Shown: positions 6,993 to 14,345 of the stretch, piece after piece | Layout of the letters: every line of letters starts with the position of its first letter | Numbering within the stretch: position 1 is the first letter of the stretch | Assembly: GCA_025463965.1 (NCBI GenBank) | Contig: JAODBN010000096.1 | Span: 1-17,007, forward strand | Source of the DNA: Acidimicrobiaceae bacterium | GTDB lineage: Bacteria > Actinomycetota > Acidimicrobiia > Acidimicrobiales > Bog-793 | Direction: 5' to 3' | Length of the DNA: 17,007 bases | Program-made: the position numbers and the translations under genes | Notes under the pieces: generated by a model | Seen by the model: the letters and a program-made list of their open reading frames with translations, nothing else | What the model was told of the DNA's origin: nothing | Database searches by the model: none

Positions 6993-8123
6993 TCAGGCGA
7001 GCTTGGCGGCGATTGCTCCAGCGTCGCGCAAGACCGAGCCATCGGCACCCGCGGAGGAGAATCGCGCCGCTGGCCGCTCGACGGCCTCGACGAGAAGACC
7101 CTCGAGCAGCTCCTCGAATGCCAGCGGGGGGTCGACGAACAGATGTCGCGAGAGCGAGCCGGGGACCGTGTTGATCTCGTTCAGGTAGAGCGCCTCGCCA
7201 TCGCTAAGAAAATCGATGCGGGCGACGCCTCGCACGCCGAGCACGACGGCCGCCTCCGTGGCCACGGTGCGCAGCTGCTCCGCGAGGGCGGCGGGAAGCA
7301 CGGCGGGCAGCTCCCGGGGTGCAGCGGACATCCCGACGCCGCCGACGTACTTGTCCGTGTAGCTCAAGAACTCGACACTGTTGCTCGCCCGGATGGGCCG
7401 CTCGATCGCAGAGAGAGAGACCTCCGGCCATGACCGCACCGCGACCTGCAGGTCATAGAGATCCGGCCGGTAGGGCTCGATGACGGCCCCACGCCGCAGG
7501 TGCACGGAGGCGGCGAGCCGGTCCCGCGCGCTCTGGAAGTCAGCGACAACCTCGATGCCGATCGAAGAGCCTCCAAAGCGGGGCTTGACGATGTAGGGCC
7601 CGGGTCCGTCCAGCTCCTTGGTCGACTCGTGAAGGAGGCGACGCGAAAGCGCAGGAAGACCGGCCGCGCTCACGAGCGCGTACTGGGCGAGCTTGTCCAT
7701 GCCGGCCGCCGCGGACGCGACGGTCGGTCCCGAGTAGGCGATCCCCGCCAGGTCGAGCGCTCCCTGCAGGCTGCCGTCCTCACCTGGCCCGCCGTGGCAG
7801 CAGACGAGGAGCGCTTCGAGCTCCAGCGGCTCGCTCTTGGGCCGCAGGCCCCCTTTGCGAAGCTTGAACCCGCCCTCGGGGCCGAGGTCGAGTCCGAGCG
7901 GCTGCGCGCCGAACGGAACGCCCTGAAGGAAGTCCTTCGCCTCGGCATCGGCCGCGACGGCGAAGAACGCGCCGTTCTTCGCCCAGAAGATCGGGTGACA
8001 CTGGGCCACGCGGCGCCCGGCGGTCAGGGCACGGACGGCCTGCAGGCCGGTGAGGACCGATACGTCGTGCTCGGGAGAAGGCCCCCCGAAGACCACGCCG
8101 ACCCGGGAGGGAGCGCTGTTCAT
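6993..8123 (-). CDS. D-alanine-D-alanine-ligase-family ATP-grasp enzyme
   Basis: 376-residue ATP-grasp ligase. Canonical members join two D-alanines for the peptidoglycan stem peptide. Seen: N-terminal VVFGGPSPEHDVSVLTG with the conserved Glu, CCHGGPGEDGSLQGALDLAG, the ATP-binding IVKPRFGGSSIG with Lys at about 180, ARIDFL, and the metal ligands in LNEINTVPGSLSRHL (Glu316, Asn318). The segment PGSLSRHL differs from the PGMTSHSL of E. coli DdlB: the position of DdlB Ser281, which contacts the second substrate's carboxylate, aligns with His327. The neighbouring Mur ligase supports a wall-precursor role, but strict D-Ala-D-Ala specificity is not proven, so I give no symbol. ATG 8121-8123 gives a standard N-terminus; only a weak ribosome site precedes it. 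It lies 110 bp after the Mur ligase. Confidence 0.9.
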   Translation of the reverse strand: MNSAPSRVGVVFGGPSPEHDVSVLTGLQAVRALTAGRRVAQCHPIFWAKNGAFFAVAADAEAKDFLQGVPFGAQPLGLDLGPEGGFKLRKGGLRPKSEPLELEALLVCCHGGPGEDGSLQGALDLAGIAYSGPTVASAAAGMDKLAQYALVSAAGLPALSRRLLHESTKELDGPGPYIVKPRFGGSSIGIEVVADFQSARDRLAASVHLRRGAVIEPYRPDLYDLQVAVRSWPEVSLSAIERPIRASNSVEFLSYTDKYVGGVGMSAAPRELPAVLPAALAEQLRTVATEAAVVLGVRGVARIDFLSDGEALYLNEINTVPGSLSRHLFVDPPLAFEELLEGLLVEAVERPAARFSSAGADGSVLRDAGAIAAKLA

Positions 8124-8233
8124 CGGCCCGATGCTACGCGCGCAGCTAGCAGCCGCTCGGGGATGCACGGAGCGCTCGTCGTTGTCGCCGGCTCGACGCG
8201 GCACATGGTCTCGACCTCGACCTCGCAGCGCGC

Positions 8234-9847
8234 TTAGGGGTAGTGATCGGGAAGATCGTTCTCGTAGAGAACGACGTCTCGGGGGCCGAGCTCGGCGCGC
8301 ACCCACTCGACGGCCTGCTCCCTGCGCTCCACCACGACGACCTGGGCGCCCGCACTGGTCTCACATGGAACCCTCTGACTTGCCCCGTCCCGGCGAGGCC
8401 GAGCAACGGTTGCGCCTTCGACGAGCGCTCTGCGGTTGGTCCGGGCCACGATCACGACGTCGGTCGCAACAGCGGCCGCCTCCTCGGCGAACGAACGGTT
8501 CTCCGGAACCTGGAGCGGTCCGAGCTCGACCATCCCCGGGGTGACGACAACCCGCCGGCCGCCGGAAGACCCCTGGCGGGCGAGCTCGCCGAGCGCCAGC
8601 CGAGCGCCCGCGGGGTTCGAGTTGAACGTGTCGTCGAGAACGATCACCCCCTCGGGAGTCGTGCTCCGGGCGAGCCGGTGATCGGCGACCGGAAGTGAGG
8701 CCAAGCGGGCGAGCAGCTCGGCCGCAGGGCTGCCGAGCGCGAGCGCAGCGGCCACCGCGCACGCCACATTGGTGGGGGCCGGCAGACTGCGGCCATCGGA
8801 GGTGGCGACCTCTCCGACGAGGTCCCCGTCGACTTGGAGCTGGACAAACCCGTTGGTCGTCCTTACCACGACGTCTGGCACTCCTGGACCCACTGGGGCC
8901 CCCGCAGAGGCACGCAAGACCCGTTGACCGCCCGCCTCGAGGCGCTCGGCGAGGGCCGCGAGGCGGGGATCGTCGACGTTGCAGACCACGACCTCGGCGC
9001 CGAGGGCAATCTCGGACTTGGCCGAGACGGTCCGGTCGAGGTCGCGGAACCGCTCCAGGTGAACCGGGCCGATGGCGGTGAGCACGGCGACTCGCGGGGG
9101 CAACCAGGCGCAGAGCGCGGCAATCTCACCAGGCCCGTAGGTGCCCATCTCGGCGATGAGGACCTCGGTTCCCGGCACCAACAGCTCGTTGACCGTTCGA
9201 GCGAGCCCCGCCCGGTTGTTGTAGCTCCTGGGGCTCGCCACGACGGCGTAGCGGGACACGAGCAGGTGGGCGAGATAGCCCTTCGTGGAGGTCTTGCCGT
9301 AGGACCCAGTGATCGCGACCACGTCGGGCCGGACCTTCGCGACGGTGGCTCTCGCACGCCGCACGAAGCGCTCCGCCAGGCGCTCCTCGACCGGAGCGAG
9401 CCCGGCAAGTGCTGCATCCAGCACGAGCGGAACGAAAACTGCGACCGCCGCTGCTGTAGCGGCCCCCACGCGCAGTCCGCCGAGGCCTCCAGCAATGGCG
9501 CTCGGCGCAACGGCGAGGACCGCGCTGACGGCGGCAAGCGTCCGACAGCGCCGGGTCCAGGCGAGACGGGCGGTCCGCCCCCGAAGCCCGAGTCCCGGCG
9601 GACCCGCGACGAGGACGGCCGCGGCGACGAAGCCCGGCCAGAGGAACGGTCCCGTGAGGCCCGCCGCGACGAGCGCTATGCCGGCGAGCGCCAGGGAGAT
9701 CGGGCGCGCGGTCCACCAGCGGTAGGCAAAGCGGCTCGCGGCACCGGCGAGGTAGTGCTCGCGCTGCGCAACCCGCAGAAAGCGCAGCCCGCTGCACCCG
9801 GCGCCGACGAGGGCGGCCGCGAGCACGAGCGCCGCAAGCAGGGTCAC
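8234..9847 (-). CDS. membrane-anchored Mur ligase family protein (MurF-like)
   Basis: 537-residue fusion of a membrane region and a Mur-ligase catalytic core. The first 180 residues carry about five hydrophobic segments (near 3-22, 48-66, 70-85, 104-122 and 124-145) instead of the usual soluble MurF substrate-binding domain. Residues 179 onward show the ATP-binding loop ITGSYGKTSTKG (Gly181), then SPRSYNNRAGLARTVNELL, AEMGTYGPGEIA, TAIGPVHLERF, SAKSEI, and the C-terminal-domain motif VLDDTFNSNPAGARLAL. It ends in VLYENDLPDHYP. The adjoining ATP-grasp ligase suggests it attaches a dipeptide such as D-Ala-D-Ala to a lipid- or membrane-linked precursor, but that is inference. GTG 9845-9847 overlaps the hydrolase stop (GTGA). 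The frame stays open to 11200 only across antisense helicase sequence. Confidence 0.9.
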   Translation of the reverse strand: MTLLAALVLAAALVGAGCSGLRFLRVAQREHYLAGAASRFAYRWWTARPISLALAGIALVAAGLTGPFLWPGFVAAAVLVAGPPGLGLRGRTARLAWTRRCRTLAAVSAVLAVAPSAIAGGLGGLRVGAATAAAVAVFVPLVLDAALAGLAPVEERLAERFVRRARATVAKVRPDVVAITGSYGKTSTKGYLAHLLVSRYAVVASPRSYNNRAGLARTVNELLVPGTEVLIAEMGTYGPGEIAALCAWLPPRVAVLTAIGPVHLERFRDLDRTVSAKSEIALGAEVVVCNVDDPRLAALAERLEAGGQRVLRASAGAPVGPGVPDVVVRTTNGFVQLQVDGDLVGEVATSDGRSLPAPTNVACAVAAALALGSPAAELLARLASLPVADHRLARSTTPEGVIVLDDTFNSNPAGARLALGELARQGSSGGRRVVVTPGMVELGPLQVPENRSFAEEAAAVATDVVIVARTNRRALVEGATVARPRRDGASQRVPCETSAGAQVVVVERREQAVEWVRAELGPRDVVLYENDLPDHYP

Positions 9848-10590
9848 GATGCGCCGGCTCCCAGGCGCTCGAGGGCGGACTCGAGCGCGCCCGGTGCACG
9901 AAGCGGCAGGAAGTGGTCGACTCCCGTAACGACGTCGAGATGTGCGTTTGCGAAAGCGGTCACGGCCCGCTCGGGTACCTCGAGCGGGACGACATTGTCC
10001 TCGTCGCCCCACACCAGCTCCACCGGGCAGGAGATCTCGGCGATCTCGGCGTCGTAGTGCTCGGCGAGGACCCGGACCAGCACGTCTCGCACCACGCCTA
10101 CGGCTGCCCGGTAGTCGGCCGATCCGTGGCGCCGACGAGCTGCCTCGAGGCGCTCCGAGGAGAGGAGCCCGGCTCTCGACAGTGCCCGGATCACCCGGTA
10201 TGAGAGCGCAGGACGAGGCGCCCGGCCTTGCGGCTTGTAGAGAGGAACCCCCGTGAGCACCAGGCCGGCCAGCCGATCCGGATGCTGGGTCGCGAGGTGG
10301 AGGGCGACGCGGCCCCCGAAGGAGTGGCCGACGACGAGCACCCGCTCCGCGCACGTCGTCAACACCGGTTCGAGAGCGCGGGCGTACTGGGCCGATCCCC
10401 AGGTCTCGGGCGGCGGGGGCGAGTCCCCGAAGCCCGGCAGGTCGATCGCAAGCGCGGCGTGTCCCGAATCTGCGAGCAGCGCAGCGAAGTCCGAGCGGCT
10501 CCGTGCCCAGCCGTGGAGGGCCAGCACCCGGGGCGGCCCGGCGCCATAGCGCTCGGCGACGAGGTCGCCACCTGCAAAGGTCTGGAGCAC
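9844..10590 (-). CDS. alpha/beta-fold hydrolase
   Basis: Single-domain alpha/beta hydrolase, 248 residues from the chosen start. The oxyanion segment LALHGWARS, the nucleophile elbow GHSFGG (Ser90), an acid in VWGDEDNVVP (Asp198 or Asp196) and the histidine in GVDHFLPL (His226) make a complete catalytic triad. The cap region (about residues 115-170) is Arg-rich and typical of esterase/lactonase-type members; the substrate cannot be predicted. Two GTG starts are possible: 10588-10590 (chosen, gives LQTFAGGDLVAERYGAG directly) and 10639-10641, which adds 17 unconserved-looking residues and would leave only 23 bp to the divergent helicase. Its stop overlaps the Mur ligase start, so it probably belongs to the same transcript as the envelope genes. 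Confidence 0.9.
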   Translation of the reverse strand: MLQTFAGGDLVAERYGAGPPRVLALHGWARSRSDFAALLADSGHAALAIDLPGFGDSPPPPETWGSAQYARALEPVLTTCAERVLVVGHSFGGRVALHLATQHPDRLAGLVLTGVPLYKPQGRAPRPALSYRVIRALSRAGLLSSERLEAARRRHGSADYRAAVGVVRDVLVRVLAEHYDAEIAEISCPVELVWGDEDNVVPLEVPERAVTAFANAHLDVVTGVDHFLPLRAPGALESALERLGAGAS

Positions 10591-10664
10591 GGGCGCCGAC
10601 GATACCGCCGCGCCGGGCGCGCACCGGGGTCTTTGCGACACAGCGGGCGTGTACCGTCCCCGCG

Positions 10665-12551
10665 ATGACCGCTTCGCAGGAGTGGCAGCGCCGGCTGCTC
10701 GCCGGCTGCGACGAGGAACAGCTCGCCGCCATCACCTCCCCGGCGGCGCCCCTTCTCGTCGTCGCGGGCGCAGGATCGGGCAAGACGAGGGTGCTCACCC
10801 GCAGGATCGCCTGGCGCGTCCATGAGGGTCTTGCCACGCCGGGCCACGTGCTCGCACTGACCTTCACCCGCAAGGCTGCCGCCGAGCTTCGCAGCCGACT
10901 CGCCGGCCTCGGCCTGCCCGGCCCGGTAACGGCGGGGACCTTCCACGCCGTCGCGCTCGCCCAGCTGCGGCGCCGGGCCGCCGACGCCGGCCGCACGCCT
11001 CCGGTTCTGCTCGACTCGAAGGCGCGACTTCTCGGAGCGATCGTGCCCGAGCGCGGCCTGCGCCTCGCCGGCGGCCGCTCCGGAAGGCCACCAGAGCGCC
11101 GTGAGCTGCTCTCTGCACTCGCCGGCGAGATCGAATGGGCCAAGGCCCGCCTGGTCACTCCGGCCGGGTACCTCGAGGCTGCACGTGTCGTTCGACGCAA
11201 CCCGCCAGTCGCTCCCGAGGAGGTAGCGGAGACCTACGCCCGCTACGAGTCCGAGAAGCGACGCCGGCGCGTGCTCGACTTCGACGACTTGCTCGGCGAG
11301 CTCGCCGGGGCAATCTCCTCGGATGCCGACTTCGCCGCCGCACAGCGCTGGCGCTTCTCCCATCTCTTCGTGGACGAGCTCCAGGACGCCAACGCCTCAC
11401 AGCTCCGGCTGCTCGACGCTTGGCTCGGTGGCCGGTCGGACCTGTTCGCGGTGGGCGATCCTCGCCAGGCGATCTACGGCTGGAACGGCGCGGACCCCGC
11501 GGCCGTCTTGAGCTTCGCCGAGCGCTACCCCGGAGCCGAGGTCCTGGCGCTCGAGTCGAACTATCGCTCTACTCCCCAGGTGGTGGCACTCGCCTCGGCC
11601 GCGCTTCCCGCAAGGCGACGACGGCCAGGCACTGTGGACGCGCCCAGTGGAGCGTTCGCTGCCGCCGTGTCCGCGCCTCGTTCGACCCGCCCCGAGGGCC
11701 CGGTGCCAACGCTCAAGGCCTATGCGGACGCCGAGGCGGAGGCGGCGGCGGTTGCCACCGGTATACGCCTGGCCCACCGTCCGGGTCGCCGGTGGTCCCA
11801 GTGCGCCGTCCTCGCGCGCACCAACGCTCAGCTGGTTCTCCTGGAAGAGGCGCTGCGCGGGGCCGGAGTGCCGGTACGAGCGGCCGCCGGCGCCGCGTTC
11901 CTCGCGCGACCGGCGGTGCGCACGGCCCTCGCTGAGGTGACGGGCCGCGACCACGCCGGCCTGCGCTCTTTCCTCGAGGGATGTGCCGATCGTGCGGCCG
12001 CATTGCCCGAAGACAGTGACGACGACGCGAACGAGGACGACGAGGAGCGGGCGGAACTGTCAGCGCTGGTGCGACTCGGCGAGGAGTACCTCGAGCTCGA
12101 CCCCCTGGCGAGCGGGGACGGCTTCCTCTCATATCTGCGCGGCAGTCTCCGCGGGGAGTCATCCCCTGGAGAGCGCGACGCGGTGGAGCTCGCTACCTTC
12201 CACCGCGCAAAGGGTCTCGAGTGGTCGGTCGTCTTCGTGACCGGGCTGGAGGAGGGCCTCGTGCCGATCGCACACGCCGGGGACGCCGCCGCGCTAGAGG
12301 AGGAGCGACGCCTGCTCTACGTCGCGCTAAGCCGAGCAGAGGAGGAGCTGCACTGCTCGTGGGCCCGCCAGCGCCGCTTCGGGTCACGCGTCGTCGACCG
12401 AGGTCCGTCGCCGTATCTCGACGCGCTCGAGGAAGAACGAAAGCGGCTCGAACGACTGGCGGCCCCGAGCACGGCCGGGGCGCGCCAAGCGATCGCTGCG
12501 AGCCGCGCTCTCCTGGAGGAGACGGAGAGCTCTCCGAGGCTCAGAGGTTGA
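10665..12551 (+). CDS. UvrD/PcrA-family superfamily 1A DNA helicase, compact form
   Basis: 628-residue ATP-dependent 3'-5' DNA helicase homologue. Motifs in order: Q-motif region DEEQLAAITS; I, GAGSGKT at residues 35-41; Ia, ALTFTRKAAAEL; II, VDELQD at 236-241; III, AVGDPRQAIYGWNGAD; IV, LESNYRST; V, ATFHRAKGLEW; VI, RRLLYVALSRA at about 548-558. All catalytic elements look intact. It is shorter than PcrA/UvrD because the stretch between FLARPAVR and motif V (the 2B subdomain) is only about 100 residues and holds an acidic run (EDSDDDANEDDEER, about 448-462). There is no recognisable HRDC or Cys-rich tail, unlike mycobacterial UvrD2, to which the small 2B is otherwise reminiscent. ATG 10665 has no Shine-Dalgarno; TACCGT (10652-10657) could be the -10 of a leaderless transcript. 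The 3' end overlaps the convergent reductase by 11 bp. Confidence 0.93.
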   Translation: MTASQEWQRRLLAGCDEEQLAAITSPAAPLLVVAGAGSGKTRVLTRRIAWRVHEGLATPGHVLALTFTRKAAAELRSRLAGLGLPGPVTAGTFHAVALAQLRRRAADAGRTPPVLLDSKARLLGAIVPERGLRLAGGRSGRPPERRELLSALAGEIEWAKARLVTPAGYLEAARVVRRNPPVAPEEVAETYARYESEKRRRRVLDFDDLLGELAGAISSDADFAAAQRWRFSHLFVDELQDANASQLRLLDAWLGGRSDLFAVGDPRQAIYGWNGADPAAVLSFAERYPGAEVLALESNYRSTPQVVALASAALPARRRRPGTVDAPSGAFAAAVSAPRSTRPEGPVPTLKAYADAEAEAAAVATGIRLAHRPGRRWSQCAVLARTNAQLVLLEEALRGAGVPVRAAAGAAFLARPAVRTALAEVTGRDHAGLRSFLEGCADRAAALPEDSDDDANEDDEERAELSALVRLGEEYLELDPLASGDGFLSYLRGSLRGESSPGERDAVELATFHRAKGLEWSVVFVTGLEEGLVPIAHAGDAAALEEERRLLYVALSRAEEELHCSWARQRRFGSRVVDRGPSPYLDALEEERKRLERLAAPSTAGARQAIAASRALLEETESSPRLRG

Positions 12552-13524
12552 CCCGGGCCATGTTCTCCTCGGTGTAGCGGTCTCCGGCGGCGACACCCGT
12601 AGGGGCGAGTTCGTCGATTGCCGCGAGGTCTTCCTTTGTCAGCTTGATGTCAAGTGCTGCCACGTTCTCCTCGAGGTACTTACGCCGCTTGGTACCAGGG
12701 ATCGGAACGATGTCCTCGCCTTGAGCCAGCACCCATGCCAGTGCCAACTGCGATGCCGTGACGCCCTTCTTTTTGGCAAGCTCCTGCACCTTGCGCACCA
12801 CGTCCAGGTTCTTTTGGAAGTTCTGCCCTTGAAAACGGGGCGCTGTACGGCGAAAGTCCCCCTCTTCGAATTGTTCCGGGCTCGTTATCGTCCCGGACAG
12901 GAAGCCTCTGCCGAGAGGCGAATAGGCAACGAAGCCGATTCCGAGCTCACGCAACGTCGGCAGAAGCTCATCCTCGGGCTCTCTCGAGAAAAGGGAGTAC
13001 TCGTTCTGGGAGGCGGCCATCGGGTGGACGGCATTAGCCCGGCGTACCGTGGCGGGAGCCGCCTCGGAGATACCGAGATAGCGGACCTTGCCCGCCTCCA
13101 CGAGCTCGTGCATGGCCCCCCAGGTATCTTCGATCGGCACCGACGGGTCTACACGGTGCTGGTAGTAGAGGTCGATGTGGTCCACGCCGAGACGTTGAAG
13201 CGATCCCTCGCACGCCGAGCGCACATAGTCCGGCTCCCCGTTGACGCGCAGGAACGAACCGCTCTCGTCGCGTTGGTTGCCAAACTTGGTCGCGAGCGTC
13301 ACTTCGTCGCGTCGCCCCGCGATCGCCCGACCGACGAGCCGCTCGTTCGTGAAAGGGCCGTACATGTCGGCGGTGTCGAGGAACGTCACACCGAGATCGA
13401 GGGCCAGGTGGATGGTTGCGACCGACTCGGCGTCGTCGCCTGCGCCGTACGACTGGCTCATCCCCATGCAACCAAGGCCCTCTGCCGACACTGTCAGGCC
13501 CTGACCTAGTCGTCGCTGCTCCAT
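12541..13524 (-). CDS. aldo/keto reductase
   Basis: 327-residue NADPH-dependent aldo/keto reductase with a TIM-barrel fold, resembling the YakC/AKR13 type. The catalytic tetrad is visible: Asp50 and Tyr55 (FLDTADMYG), Lys80 (LATKFG) and His123 (LYYQHRVD). Cofactor-site motifs include YLGISEA, QNEYSLFSREPE, AYSPLGRGFLSG and, near the end, VPIPGTKRRKYLEEN. It probably reduces aldehydes or ketones in the cytoplasm; no particular substrate is indicated. ATG 13522-13524 is firmly set by a perfect AGGAGG (13531-13536, minus strand) six bases upstream; the frame is open a further 50 codons but lacks this support. Its 3' end overlaps the helicase end on the other strand by 11 bp, so the two share no obvious terminator. 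Confidence 0.96.
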   Translation of the reverse strand: MEQRRLGQGLTVSAEGLGCMGMSQSYGAGDDAESVATIHLALDLGVTFLDTADMYGPFTNERLVGRAIAGRRDEVTLATKFGNQRDESGSFLRVNGEPDYVRSACEGSLQRLGVDHIDLYYQHRVDPSVPIEDTWGAMHELVEAGKVRYLGISEAAPATVRRANAVHPMAASQNEYSLFSREPEDELLPTLRELGIGFVAYSPLGRGFLSGTITSPEQFEEGDFRRTAPRFQGQNFQKNLDVVRKVQELAKKKGVTASQLALAWVLAQGEDIVPIPGTKRRKYLEENVAALDIKLTKEDLAAIDELAPTGVAAGDRYTEENMARVNL

Positions 13525-13678
13525 CCGCAACCTCCTAACGGTCGTCGAGAAACCGGCCCACCAGGTGCGTCCATGTGCGCCAGTGGCCCGCTTTCGCACC
13601 CTAACGGGCGCCCGGTTTCGCTTCGACCACGAGGGGGCGGGGAGCTGCACGAACGTCGCCCGGTCGGGCAACAAAGAC

Positions 13679-13690
13679 CAAACCGGTTTG
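13679..13690. promoter_or_regulatory. 12-bp perfect palindrome, possible operator
   Basis: CAAACCGGTTTG is an exact palindrome in the 215-bp gap between the divergent aldo/keto reductase and DUF6458 genes. Its position and symmetry would suit a dimeric repressor site (TetR- or MarR-like). No regulator gene is adjacent and I see only one copy, so this stays a suggestion. Confidence 0.3.
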
Positions 13691-13726
13691 ACCGAACGGG
13701 CAGTCGGGCAGCGTCGAGTTGGTCAC

Positions 13727-13735
13727 AGGAGGTGA
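13727..13735 (+). promoter_or_regulatory. strong ribosome binding site of the DUF6458 gene
   Basis: AGGAGGTGA is fully complementary to the 3' end of 16S rRNA and ends four bases before the ATG at 13740. It decides the start: the earlier in-frame codons, from 13719, are discarded. Confidence 0.85.
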
Positions 13736-13739
13736 CGAC

Positions 13740-14006
13740 ATGGGCATCGGAGTAAGCGTTCTACTGATTGCGGTTGGAGCCATCCTCCGCTGGGCAATTC
13801 ACTGGAGTTCCGCGGATGTCAGCGTTCAGACCGCAGGCCTGGTGCTGTTCCTGGTCGGCGTGGTCGGGCTGATCATCTCGCTGGCGGTGTTCGGGCCGTG
13901 GGGCTACCGCTCCCGCTCCCGTCGGACGATCACCGATGGAGCGGGACGCACCATCGTCAACGACGAGCAGGTCAGCGACAACCCGGGGGCATATCCCCGC
14001 TATTAG
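13740..14006 (+). CDS. DUF6458-like small membrane protein
   Basis: 88-residue protein with two hydrophobic helices, MGIGVSVLLIAVGAILRWAI and (about residues 33-58) TAGLVLFLVGVVGLIISLAV. A short polar, basic tail follows (YRSRSRRTITDGAGRTIV, ending NPGAYPRY). The MGIGVSxxLIAVGAIL opening and paired helices are typical of the actinobacterial DUF6458 family, which has no known function. Start and ribosome site are unusually clear. It is divergent from the aldo/keto reductase gene and is followed by two strong hairpins, so it is probably transcribed alone. Confidence 0.88.
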   Translation: MGIGVSVLLIAVGAILRWAIHWSSADVSVQTAGLVLFLVGVVGLIISLAVFGPWGYRSRSRRTITDGAGRTIVNDEQVSDNPGAYPRY

Positions 14007-14014
14007 TCGGCCGT

Positions 14015-14045
14015 CCGGCCGGTGCGCCATGAGCGAGCCGGCCGG
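14015..14045. repeat. GC-rich inverted repeat just after DUF6458
   Basis: CCGGCCGG occurs at 14015-14022 and again at 14038-14045, giving an 8-bp stem with a 15-base loop. One G-U and one G-C pair may extend it outward. It starts 8 bases after the DUF6458 stop and may be the first of two tandem terminator hairpins. Confidence 0.5.
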
Positions 14046-14059
14046 GCCGCCGTGGGACG

Positions 14060-14112
14060 AGAACCGCCCGGCGCCGTCCGACCACTCAGGTCGGGAGGTG
14101 CCGGGCGGTTCT
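14060..14112. terminator. large two-tier hairpin after DUF6458, likely terminator
   Basis: AGAACCGCCCGGC (14060-14072) pairs perfectly with GCCGGGCGGTTCT (14100-14112). Inside it CCGACC (14078-14083) pairs with GGTCGG (14089-14094) around the loop ACTCA. The stem of 13 plus 6 bp is the strongest structure in the window. The sequence after it (GCGTTCTGGGG) has few Ts, so a terminator role is likely but not certain. The remainder of the 339-bp gene-free gap 14007-14345 holds no supportable gene. Confidence 0.65.
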
Positions 14113-14345
14113 GCGTTCTGGGGCTGCTCCTCGCTCCGAACGGCCCGGCGTCTGGCCTGGCCCCTTCCTGCGGTTTCCGGAAGGTGATGCCCGCAGCCGT
14201 CCGGGGTATGGCTGTGGTGTCGGTGAGCGTCGGCGGACCGCGGTCGCCATCGCCCGGGGACGGCTACCGCGCCGATGCGGTTGGGATGCTCGTCCCGGCG
14301 CCGCGGAGCGAGGACCTTTCGAGGCCGCCCAGAAAAGGAGACTGG

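Noticed and set aside
9848..11200. Upstream extension of the Mur ligase frame, making a nearly 1000-codon ORF
   Set aside because: It runs antisense through the hydrolase and helicase genes with low-complexity Arg/Pro/Ala sequence and no domain. The GTGA overlap at 9844-9847 gives a clear start.
14022..14345. Upstream extension of the DinB-family frame
   Set aside because: It covers the large hairpin region and adds about 108 residues unlike the family. A good Shine-Dalgarno at 14337-14340 fixes the later ATG.
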